From the NCBI RefSeq assembly GCF_958295425.1, contig NC_081153.1, positions 10,746,419 through 10,810,418 of the forward strand: 64,000 bases of DNA, written 5' to 3'. This document shows, in pieces, positions 9,939-18,858 of the stretch (its first letter is position 1; the number at the start of each line of letters is the position of its first letter). The notes beneath the pieces are model-generated. The model was not told the origin of the DNA, ran no database searches, and saw nothing but the letters and a program-made list of their open reading frames with translations. The stretch comes from Solea solea. Its lineage: Eukaryota > Chordata > Actinopteri > Pleuronectiformes > Soleidae. The translations under genes and the position numbers were made by a program.

Positions 9939-12900
9939 CTACGATACAAACCCTCTTGTGAGAATAGTGGAAATATTCAAACCAAAATGCGACAAAAAGG
10001 GTTCCCATGTTTTACGAAAAGCATCATCATTACTGTGAAGTTTACATGTCAAAAAGTCCAACACAACATATTCAAATACAACCCTTTGCCACTGAGTCTT
10101 AGACGGAACTTTATCTGTGATCCAATTCAAAAGAATGCTCTTTCTAGCACAGAAAGCAAGTGTCTGAAAAAGTTTTCTTCTAAATTTGTCAGTGATGGAC
10201 ATGTCAGATATACCGAGTAGCAGGTATAAAGGGTTATTATTACTATTAATAGACAGAATCTTATTAATTTCCTGCCCTATAATCTGCCAAAACGTCTGTA
10301 TCTCTCTACAATACCATAAACAATGTGTCAGACTACCAGTTTCTGTCTTACACTTGGGGCACAGTGGAGATGTATTAGGGCTGTATTTGTGGCGCTGAGA
10401 GGGAGATATATGAACCCTGTGTAGGAGCTTTAGCTGCATAGCTCTCACTCGGTTACAGACATTCAGTGTTTTTGCATTTTTCCAAGCGTCATTCCAGTCA
10501 TCATCTGTTATCTTAACATTAAGCTCTCTTTCCCATAAGCCCTTCAGAGAGGAGGTGTTTGCGATGTTATACTCTTTAAGAATATTATAAAACAGGCTAA
10601 TAGAACCGCCAGACTTTAGCCAAAAGAGCTGCCTCTCTAGGTGTGAGACATCCTGACACTGAAGGATTGAGGTATCCCTAGTGATAAAATTTCTCACTTG
10701 CAAATACCGAAAGAAGTCTTGTTGTTGGATATCATATTTCCCCTTCAGCTGACTAAAAGACATCATGGTGGGGCCTTCCAGTAGGTTGCGTAAAGTAGAT
10801 ATTCCTTTGTTTACCCAAATCTGGAAGTTATTGTCCATTAGCCCAGGGAGGAAGTCAGGATTGTCGCATATCGGAGTGAATACAGACGTGAATCGAGATC
10901 TGCCCTCTAATTTTCTGATGGCATGCCATGCCTTAACTGTGGAGATCGTAATAGGGTTAGTACAAGCAGATTTCAAAGATGTATTTTTTCTAATAAACAG
11001 AAGATTATCCAAAGGATATTTAGACATTGAACTTTCTACATCCATCCAGAGAGACGTGGATTTATTATGCACCCAGTCAGCTATGGTACGCAAATGAACA
11101 CTGAGCTGAAATTTTCTAATGTCCGGGAGGTCGAGACCCCCCTCTGAGGATGGAAGACATAGCGTAGCTATTTTCAGGCGTGGTCTCCTCTTAGACCATA
11201 TAAAGGAGCTAAACCAACTATTTAACTGTTTAATAGTCTTATGGAGGAACACGACTGGGATCATTTGTATGGGGTAAAGTAGCCTAGGGAGAATGTTCAT
11301 TTTTAGGAGTGCGACACGACCTAACCAGGAAATTGGAAGAGTATTCCATCTCTCTAGGTCTAGTCTTATACGCTCAAATATGGGTGGGAAATTTGCTTTG
11401 TAAAGCTGATCAAACGAGGGTGTTACACGTATTCCCAAATAGACAAAGCCTTCTGGGGACCATTTAAACGGGAAGGGGGATGGGGTTTTAGGTATCTGTT
11501 TCAGGCAACCTAATGGCATCACTTCCGATTTACCATAATTTATTCTGTAACCAGAGAAAATACTGAACTCATTAATGGTCTCAATAAGGGCTGGGATAGA
11601 TACCTCAGGTTCAGTCACAACAATCAAGACATCGTCAGCATAAAGAGTAATCTTGTGTTGTCTAGTGGCCATAGTGAGACCATGTATGTTTTCATTAGTC
11701 CTAATAGCTTCAGCAAGTGGCTCAATTGCCAAGGCGAAGAGCAGGGGCGATAGAGGACACCCTTGCCTTGTACCTCTAAAAATTTCAAAGTTAGAAGATT
11801 GCAACCCATTTGTAAGCACTGCTGACAGGGGATTTGTATAAAGTAGTTTAATCCAGGTTACAAAATTTTCACTTAGGCCAAATTTGTAAAGTGTAAAAAA
11901 CAGGTATGGCATCTCTACACGGTCAAACGCCTTCTCGGCATCCAGAGAAAGCACCAGACCATTCAAAGACTGCTGTTGAAAAACCTGAATTGTGTTCAGT
12001 AATCTGCGCATATTATTGTATGAATTACGACCCTTAATGAATCCAGTTTGGTCGGCATTTATAAGAACAGGGAGTACGCCTTCCAGTCTTGTTGCTAATA
12101 TTTTGGAGAGAAGTTTTAGATCAGCATTCAATAAGGAAATAGGCCTGTATGATGCACAATCTTCAGGGATTTTCCCTTTTTTTAAAATGAGAGAGATGTG
12201 CGCTTCTCTCAAAGACTGTGGTAAAACACCTTTCTTAAAAGAGTCATTAAACATGTCTAGAAGTGGGTCGGCCAGTAAATCACAGAACTCTTTGTAGAAT
12301 TCGCTACTGAATCCATCTGGACCTGGCGCTTTACCAGATTGTAACCCTTTAATAGCATTGAGCAACTCTGTCTTAGATATGGGAGCTTCAAGACATGCTT
12401 TCTGGGCATCAGATAAGCTAGGAAGGTTAAGAGAGGAGAAAAAATTGTTCATTTTGTCAGTTGTATCATTATATAGTTCAGATTTATACAAGTTTTCATA
12501 GTAGGTTTTAAAAGCCTTATTAATGGCCACAGTATTAAAAGTCTGTTTACCCTGACTGTCTATGACTGAAGAGATAATTCGTGAATCAGCCTTTTTCTTC
12601 GTCAAATATGATAGATATCTCCCAGCTTTATCTCCATGTTCGTACATTTTTTGTTTGGCAAGTCTGATTTTACCTTCCGCATCCTTAGTCCATAACAGAT
12701 TTAAAGCGCACCTAATTGCAGAGATCTCTTTAAGTTTCTGTACAGACGAGTTTTTTACATATTCTTTCTCTGCATACTTCAGTTTAGATTCTAAAATTTT
12801 CCTTTGTCCATCCTGTCTTCGCCTCTTAGTGGACATATAAGATATAATAATACCTCTGGAGAAGGCTTTAGACGTTTCCCATAATAATGAAGAATCACTG

Positions 12901-13742
12901 GTGGAGGCTGAATTAACAGATAAAAACGAGTGAAATTCTTCTCTAAAGTAAGATAAAAAATTGTTGTCAGTTAGGATAGAAGGGTTGAATTTCCAGTGTT
13001 TGGTTTGGTTGACTGGGTTCCCTAAATCATATTGTATGAACACAGCAGCATGATCAGAAATAATTATATTTCCTATAGCACTGGATATAACTGACGACAG
13101 TAGGGTTCTCGGGAGAAAGAAATAATCAATCCTGGTATAGGATTTGTAAACATTTGAGAAAAAGGTATATTCTCTCTCAGCTACATGTTGGGCTCTCCAC
13201 ACATCTGTATAGTCTAGGTCTTCACAGAGTGCTGTGACCCTTTTAGCTTGGGGTGAAAGTGATAATTTACCAGGTGGAGATTTGTCTACAATAGGATTTA
13301 AATGGCAGTTAAAGTCTCCTCCAATAAAAGTGTTTCTGACATTAAGACCTATCACCTTAGAGAAAGAAGTAGTGAGGAGGTCGCTTGGGTATCCAGGTGG
13401 GTTGTAAATATTCATTATAGCAATTTCTTCCCCATAAAGTATGCCTCTCACAATCACATAACAACCTGCTCTGTCTTTTGTACAGTCTAGAAGTTTGAAT
13501 GGTACATTTCTCTTAATTAGAATGGCCACACCTCTACTCCTTGAAGTAAAAGATGAAAAATAAACCTGTCCAAAACCTCCTTGTTGTAATTTCAAATGTT
13601 CACTGTCGTTTAGATGTGTCTCTTGCAATAGTGCTATGTCAACGCATTCCTTTTTAAGATAAGTTAAAATCTTTTTCCGTTTGACAGGCGTATGAACACC
13701 ATTTACGTTCCAGGTGCATAGCTTCAAGGCTGACATGATCAT
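9939..13742 (-). CDS. L1 ORF2 protein: APE endonuclease, reverse transcriptase and CCHC domain
   Basis: This 1267-residue protein performs target-primed reverse transcription: it nicks genomic DNA and copies its own RNA at the nick. The endonuclease (about residues 5-235) shows WNVNG (N14), LLQETH (E41), NIYNPPG (Y113), GGDFN (D143, N145), RIDYFF (D206) and SDH (S229, D230, H231), a full catalytic set. The reverse transcriptase (about 455-790) shows KAPGPDG (471-477), SYRPISLLN, LDAEKAFD (D601), RGTRQGCPLSP and YADD (701-704). The carboxy-terminal knuckle is C1128-x2-C1131-x8-H1140-x4-C1145. Length and motif spacing are nearly those of human L1 ORF2p (1275 residues). No stops or frameshifts are seen. 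Translation probably depends on reinitiation or a similar route after ORF1, because the two ORFs sit on one RNA. The start used is the first ATG (MIMSALKLCTWN); the second Met two codons on is equally possible. Confidence 0.95.
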   Translation of the reverse strand: MIMSALKLCTWNVNGVHTPVKRKKILTYLKKECVDIALLQETHLNDSEHLKLQQGGFGQVYFSSFTSRSRGVAILIKRNVPFKLLDCTKDRAGCYVIVRGILYGEEIAIMNIYNPPGYPSDLLTTSFSKVIGLNVRNTFIGGDFNCHLNPIVDKSPPGKLSLSPQAKRVTALCEDLDYTDVWRAQHVAEREYTFFSNVYKSYTRIDYFFLPRTLLSSVISSAIGNIIISDHAAVFIQYDLGNPVNQTKHWKFNPSILTDNNFLSYFREEFHSFLSVNSASTSDSSLLWETSKAFSRGIIISYMSTKRRRQDGQRKILESKLKYAEKEYVKNSSVQKLKEISAIRCALNLLWTKDAEGKIRLAKQKMYEHGDKAGRYLSYLTKKKADSRIISSVIDSQGKQTFNTVAINKAFKTYYENLYKSELYNDTTDKMNNFFSSLNLPSLSDAQKACLEAPISKTELLNAIKGLQSGKAPGPDGFSSEFYKEFCDLLADPLLDMFNDSFKKGVLPQSLREAHISLILKKGKIPEDCASYRPISLLNADLKLLSKILATRLEGVLPVLINADQTGFIKGRNSYNNMRRLLNTIQVFQQQSLNGLVLSLDAEKAFDRVEMPYLFFTLYKFGLSENFVTWIKLLYTNPLSAVLTNGLQSSNFEIFRGTRQGCPLSPLLFALAIEPLAEAIRTNENIHGLTMATRQHKITLYADDVLIVVTEPEVSIPALIETINEFSIFSGYRINYGKSEVMPLGCLKQIPKTPSPFPFKWSPEGFVYLGIRVTPSFDQLYKANFPPIFERIRLDLERWNTLPISWLGRVALLKMNILPRLLYPIQMIPVVFLHKTIKQLNSWFSSFIWSKRRPRLKIATLCLPSSEGGLDLPDIRKFQLSVHLRTIADWVHNKSTSLWMDVESSMSKYPLDNLLFIRKNTSLKSACTNPITISTVKAWHAIRKLEGRSRFTSVFTPICDNPDFLPGLMDNNFQIWVNKGISTLRNLLEGPTMMSFSQLKGKYDIQQQDFFRYLQVRNFITRDTSILQCQDVSHLERQLFWLKSGGSISLFYNILKEYNIANTSSLKGLWERELNVKITDDDWNDAWKNAKTLNVCNRVRAMQLKLLHRVHISPSQRHKYSPNTSPLCPKCKTETGSLTHCLWYCREIQTFWQIIGQEINKILSINSNNNPLYLLLGISDMSITDKFRRKLFQTLAFCARKSILLNWITDKVPSKTQWQRVVFEYVVLDFLTCKLHSNDDAFRKTWEPFLSHFGLNISTILTRGFVS

Positions 13743-14114
13743 GGGTTCTGAACTAAAATATTACCTGAACACATTGCCTGTAATGAAATCCCTAACAAAG
13801 TGAGCCAAATAAAACAAAACAGAAACAGAACATTATGAAGGTCATAACAAAAAACAGTGCGTCTAACGCACCCTCTGCCAAACACTGGCATAAAATATAC
13901 ACTGTCCTTCTCCTAAACTTGGAGGAGCTCGAGTGAAAGGTTTCTCCAGCAACAAAAGAAAGATATCTATCCGAGAAATCCGGAGGCATTGCTTATAATG
14001 ATCCTACAAAGGTAACAGACAGAAATCAAGTGTAATGCTTAATGCTTATACATTATATGACAGCAAAACCTACTAAGAGTCTACTAAAAGTCCGACAGAC
14101 TTACAGATTAATGC
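13743..14114 (-). other. L1 inter-ORF spacer
   Basis: 372 bases separate ORF1 stop and ORF2 start, much longer than the roughly 60 bases in human L1. It holds one 65-codon minus-strand ORF (13989-13792) that is hydrophobic at its C-terminus and unlike any domain I know. I treat that ORF as chance. Confidence 0.7.
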
Positions 14115-15032
14115 TCACACATCATCATTATCATCACGAGGGGCATCCTTCAGTGACTGGACGTATTTCTCAACCGTGGCTGGGTCGTGGAACATCTTGG
14201 TGGATCCGCGACAGGTGACTCTCAGTGATGCGGGGTAGACTTGCCTGTAGTCGGCCCCGAGCGCTCTCAGCTGTTTCTTCACTCCGTCATAACCCCTTCT
14301 CCTGCGGAGAACAGATGCTGAAAAGTCCTGAAATATCATCACCGTCGCGTCCACGTATTTCAACGCTTCATTTTTCCTTCCCATTTCCCACGCCGCATTC
14401 ATCACACGTTGTTTATCTTGATAATTGTGGAACCTGACCAGCACCGAGCGCGGTCTCTGGGTGGAGGGGGGCATTGCGGCCAGTAAGCGGTGCGCTCTCT
14501 CCAACTTTATGCGACCAGACTTCGTTGCGATGCGAAGAATTTTAGGGAGCCAAGCCTCAAAGAACTGAGTCGGGTCGTCTCCTTCAGCCTTCTCTGGGAG
14601 TCCGACGATACGGATATTTTTACGTCGTCCTCTGTTTTCCAGGTCGTCGGACCGCTCACGTAATTCACACACCATCTTTTCCAGCGCCTCCAACTTTCTG
14701 TCGACCGGGTCTGCGGCATCCTCCAGCGCTGAGATCCTCTGTTCGGCCTCCGTTATTCGCTTCCCGTGACTGTCAAGTTCTTCTCTGTGTATTTTCAAGA
14801 GCTCTGACAGTGGGCCTAGTTTGTCGTCAATAACTTTAGATATGTTAGCTGTAATTTCGCCCACCGCTTCCCGAAGTGCCCTTAAACTAGTTTCAGCTGT
14901 GGTGTCGGCTATGATGCTAGCTCCTGCTTGGGCTTCGCTCGCCCGTTGGTTGTGCTCAACGTCATCGGGAGCTTGATTTTTCTTACGTGGCATGCTGTCG
15001 GATTGTCTCAGAAAGTAGCTGTCAATGTTCAT
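14115..15032 (-). CDS. L1 ORF1 RNA-binding protein (Transposase_22 type)
   Basis: This 305-residue protein would bind the L1 RNA as a trimer and act as a nucleic-acid chaperone in the ribonucleoprotein. A polar N-terminus with a basic patch (PRKKN, 15-19) is followed by a heptad-rich coiled coil (about residues 45-133, ending ERSDDLENRGRRKN). The conserved entry to the RRM, RRKNIRIVGLPE, is at 136-147. RRM and C-terminal domain residues include FHNYQDKQRVMNAAW and FQDFSASVLRRRR. This is the architecture of mammalian L1 ORF1p (about 338 residues). The first ATG (15032) is used; M14 is an alternative start. Base composition is more GC-rich than ORF2. The frame is intact. Confidence 0.92.
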   Translation of the reverse strand: MNIDSYFLRQSDSMPRKKNQAPDDVEHNQRASEAQAGASIIADTTAETSLRALREAVGEITANISKVIDDKLGPLSELLKIHREELDSHGKRITEAEQRISALEDAADPVDRKLEALEKMVCELRERSDDLENRGRRKNIRIVGLPEKAEGDDPTQFFEAWLPKILRIATKSGRIKLERAHRLLAAMPPSTQRPRSVLVRFHNYQDKQRVMNAAWEMGRKNEALKYVDATVMIFQDFSASVLRRRRGYDGVKKQLRALGADYRQVYPASLRVTCRGSTKMFHDPATVEKYVQSLKDAPRDDNDDV

Positions 15033-15161
15033 GTTAGGCTAATAAACCATTGGGAGTTTGAAATGTAATTTTTGTAGGATTAAGTGAATAAATCAGCTAA
15101 TAAGCGCAACAGCTCTCTCGAACGCGACCTTCCCTCACGCCGCCATCTTGAAAAACCAATC
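15033..15161 (-). promoter_or_regulatory. L1 5' leader with internal promoter motif (YY1-type)
   Basis: A 5' untranslated region of only 129 bases. The minus strand begins GATTGGTTTTTCAAGATGGC; CAAGATGGCGGC occupies +12 to +23 (15150-15139), a match to the YY1 consensus AAGATGGCGGC. In human L1 a YY1 site lies at about +13 to +21 and fixes the transcription start. Function here is inferred from motif and position. The same bases contain a tiny upstream ORF (see findings). Confidence 0.65.
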
Positions 15162-15172
15162 GGCCTTTTGTT
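15162..15172. repeat. Target-site duplication, 5' side of L1
   Basis: GGCCTTTTGTT, an exact repeat of 9678-9688. It marks the 5' end of the LINE at 15161 and shows the element is not 5'-truncated. Confidence 0.85.
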
Positions 15173-17105
15173 AAAATGTTTCTTTTCCACCAGAAAAGTA
15201 CTTGTACCTTTGAGAGAACAGGTCCAAGGGAAATCACATTCTGTAGATTAGTTTTTTCAAATTTCACCCAATCCTCGGGCTATAAAGAATTACACAGATC
15301 AGCCGGATGGTAGCACCAGATGAAAGGGTATCTAGATACTTTGGGAAAGTGTTCACCTTTTCACGATTAACACAGTATATCATTGTTGGCCAACTGTTAA
15401 GTTTCAGAGACTTGTTGAGGGTCAAAGTCAAAGATGCCCAGTGGCACGAGTCTACACTACACCTTTTAATAGTGTTTCTGATGGGCATTATTTTTCGGGT
15501 ATTGGGTCATTCTTGATACTAATGTGAGGGATTAGATCTTAAGAAACTGTAGTCGACAACTTGGCTCAGTGGGCAACTTTGACAATACAGATATTTACTT
15601 TTTTTTGTTATATGATGGTTTGGTTCCATCTGGTTGTTTTTAACAGGATCACTGTAACATTACAGAAGCAATTTCTGCAACATTTGGTGCTGGGCTGAAG
15701 GATGAACTGAGGAAAATCGCACTACATTTTGTTTAGAGCAGATCTGATCGGTGTGTGCTCTTGGGTTATTTATGCTTTTGGATAAGGGTTTAACTTTTAG
15801 TAGTAAATTAAATGTTCAATCATGCCAAACTTTGCCAACACCTTTATCAGTCTGAAGGGTATGATGCCTACAGTAGCTGGACTATACTGTATCGTCATCA
15901 CCTGGGAACTCCTTGCTCCTTCAAAAGTTGAATACACCTTCATTCTATTTGAAAAGCATTTAAGCACACAGGAAACTAAGCAAATTATTTATGTCACACA
16001 GATAATGCACCTTGCCTGTTATCTCCTCCTTTGCATGCTCATTGCTAACGTGGTCTCCATTTGCAGCGTGGCTGACCTGTGGTCCGGTCTTGGCTGTGTG
16101 GCTCCGCTGGAGTCTCTCCTGGGTGCAGCCTCATATCCGCGAGGTAGGTCGGCTTTTTCTTGCCCTTGTCAGTCACTGAGGTCCCTGTTGATTGTTGCCG
16201 TGCGCCTTCTGCTGCACTGTGGTTGAGCCGTAGCCTAAAGGCCTTCATCCTCTGGTTGACCCTGGCAGAGTGGGATGTAAGTGAAATCTTTTGTGGGCTG
16301 TTGATCACTCAATTTATAAATGTTAATCATTTAATTCAATTCATTTTGAATTAAATGATTTGATTATATGCACTTGTTTTGTTAGAGGCTCTAGTGATGG
16401 TGCAGCTCATCGCTGGCCCTGGATCTGGCTGCTGTTTTAGCTCTGTTCATGTTCCTGGTTCTGGTTTCGACCTTTAGTTTTCCTTGTTCTGGTTGGAACT
16501 TTGGTTGCTTTTGTGTATTTCTTTGTCAATTAAAATGCGTTTCTTTAATTTCTGTAAATTGATAAGTTTGTTGATTTTGTTAATTAGTTGGATAAGTGGT
16601 TGGTTTCCTTACTTAATTTTTTTTTTCCCTTACTTATTACCTCCTTATTTCCCTGGAATATTGCTTTATTTCCCAGGGATATAGCCTCAATAGTTGAGTA
16701 TTGCTTTAATTCCTTTGAATATTGCTTCCTTATTTTTGTTTGGCTACTACTTTCCTTAGTTTTCATTCATTAGAATATTGTATTACATTTGACTATTCCT
16801 AAGTTTGTCATGGCATGGCTGATTTCTCCCTCTTTATTGGACAGGTGCTGTGGGCTTAGGTGGTGGGGGGGGGTTCATTGTGTGGACCCCTCCCCGTTTA
16901 TTCCCCTGCTGCCGACTATGCAAACAATGCAGTTGAATCAGGAGCACATTAGTTTAATTTGCATGCATCTATTCCCGCGTAATTAAGCATTTAACCTGCT
17001 GTGAAATCTCTTAGAAATGGGTTAACATTTTGATTCATTGATATTTATAGAATTTCTAATGTTACCTCAAAGTGTGTAACTTTTAATGGTGACTGTGCAC
17101 AGATG

Positions 17106-17106
<1 letters not shown>
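15173..17106. other. No gene seen
   Basis: Unique-looking flank of the L1. It includes a perfect 15-base inverted repeat with a 6-base loop (16325-16339 and 16346-16360, AATCATTTAATTCAA) and an AT-rich stretch with loosely repeated AATATTGCTTTATTTCC motifs (about 16655-16735). The 134-codon ORF at 15822-16226 has no recognised domain. Confidence 0.4.
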
Positions 17107-17142
<36 letters not shown>

Positions 17143-17181
17143 CTGCTTCTGCTTCTGCTGCTGCTGCTGCTGCTGCCGCTG
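17107..17181. repeat. (CTG)n trinucleotide repeat with TTC interruptions
   Basis: About 25 triplets, mostly CTG with three CTT-type interruptions in the middle and a CCG near the end. It yields artificial poly-Leu (plus) and poly-Ala (minus) frames, which I do not consider coding. Confidence 0.9.
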
Positions 17182-18821
17182 CCTGTGAATCTGTTTTGCT
17201 GGACTGTGATTTTCCTTCACAGCATGTCATGCTTTAGCAAACCTATTTCCAGTTTAAAATGTGATGGTCCCTCCCTGTCCTCATCTAAGCTGTTTTTAGC
17301 GTCACGGTAAAGTGACTCAACATATGTGGCTATTTAAGGAGATGGCATTTTAAATGGTCCCAGTGTTCAACTTAAAGTAGTTTGTCACTCCTGCTCCTGC
17401 TTCCATATTACTTCCCAAGCTGTTTTGCGACTGGCCTGGTGCCCTTTCCTATGTTATAATGAACTCCAATTACATGTTAGTTATCCTTAATGCTCACCGA
17501 AGAGCAGAACAAATGAGTTTACTTTATCACTAAGATAAGTGAGTTGCATATCCAGGTATACATATCTCTGGATCATTACTGTTGGCAGATCTGTTGAAGG
17601 TGTGTGAGGGAGAAAGGCGCAGTTGTTGGTATGTTCCCTTTGTGATAGAAATCCAAAAAATAAGTGACCCTCTCTGAGGTGAACTTTTGCAGGGCTGGGA
17701 TTATTCGTACGTGAGTCACTCCAAATCTGCTTCCATAGCAACGGCCACAATAATCACTGTTTCCAATTCTTCATGAGCAAATGTGACATTTAAGATTGGG
17801 TAGCTGTAATATTTGGAGATGGTATGGTCCATGGGGAATCAATGGTATGGCCTGCAACCATCATTGTGTGATTTGTTGCCAATTTTAAGACAATTATGAA
17901 ATAGGGCATTTGCATGTGTGCTGGTTAAAATGCACTTTGTGCTCACACCTTTGTGTATGGACCTACACACACAAACACACAAGAACCAGGGATCCTATAT
18001 CTTGGCCTTTTGGAGACCAAATACTTTGCTTGGAGATAACAGGTTCTGGTCTGAAATTATTGACTGCATACATTTGTACACTTGTTCTTTGCAGACACAA
18101 GATTTAAACTGTTTGAAAATATAACTCGTGTTATCAGTGTAACCAAAATTGGTTGGTAAGTATTGCACCTACGCTAAATAATGCGGACTTCGGTCATTAG
18201 ATGAGACGTTTGTACAACAGAGCCATTTGGTTTAACTGTTATTCACATGTCCTAAAGTGTTGCCATTGCAGGCACGAGAGGGAGTAGTTATTTTTTATTA
18301 GGCTGTTAGACAACAGTTTGCGTACACATCACCACTGTGGGAGATCTATTTTGGTCAAACCACTGCAGAGAATGTTCAGTTTTCTTAAAATGTGACAGGG
18401 GGGACCCTGAAGTTAAGATTTAATTTAGCATGCGATGGTTAGCCTCCAGGAACCCACATCCCAGTCTGCTACATTCCAGGGTTCATGCCTCTGAAATCAA
18501 GGGCACACACAGAGTAGTTTTCTGGATTACAGTTTTTTTTTTTTTTTTTTTTTTAATGGCTGGTGTGAAGGTGACCTGGTTTAATGCAGCTAATGCAAGC
18601 TACAGTGGTGCTGTGTTTGATGAAAAATGTGCTTACTCTTGGTCGGTGTGTCTACAGTGTCAGAATATGAAGGTGTGACAGTTTTTTTTGTTCGTTTTCA
18701 GGCGCCATATTTGCAAAAAATAATGAGAAAATGAGTTTAATTAATGTCATGAAAGGGTGTCACAGCTACAAACTGGGAGGAGAATAATAACTGAAACAGC
18801 AGTATAGCTTTGCTCAATTTA

Positions 18822-18858
<37 letters not shown>

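Larger units (their letters stand above)
9689..15161 (-). mobile_element. Full-length L1-clade LINE retrotransposon, apparently intact
   Basis: In minus-strand order the element has a 129-base 5' leader (15161-15033), ORF1 (15032-14115), a 372-base spacer, ORF2 (13742-9939), a 3' untranslated region of about 230 bases, an AATAAA signal and a poly(A) tail. It is flanked by an 11-base duplication. Both ORFs are uninterrupted and ORF2 keeps all expected catalytic residues, so insertion was probably recent and the copy could be mobile. The layout (coiled-coil ORF1 plus APE-type endonuclease and reverse transcriptase ORF2) is that of the L1 superfamily. I cannot tell from reading whether it belongs to a named fish L1 or Tx1-related family. 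Confidence 0.93.

Noticed and set aside
10765..11097. 110-codon plus-strand ORF and other plus-strand ORFs across 9987-14437
   Set aside because: They are antisense shadows of L1 ORF2 and ORF1, with no independent motif.
15822..16226. 134-codon ORF with hydrophobic stretches
   Set aside because: Overlaps opposite-strand ORFs, no start context or recognisable domain; chance open frame.
17045..17310. Poly-Ala and poly-Leu ORFs
   Set aside because: Produced by the CTG repeat; no flanking coding signal.
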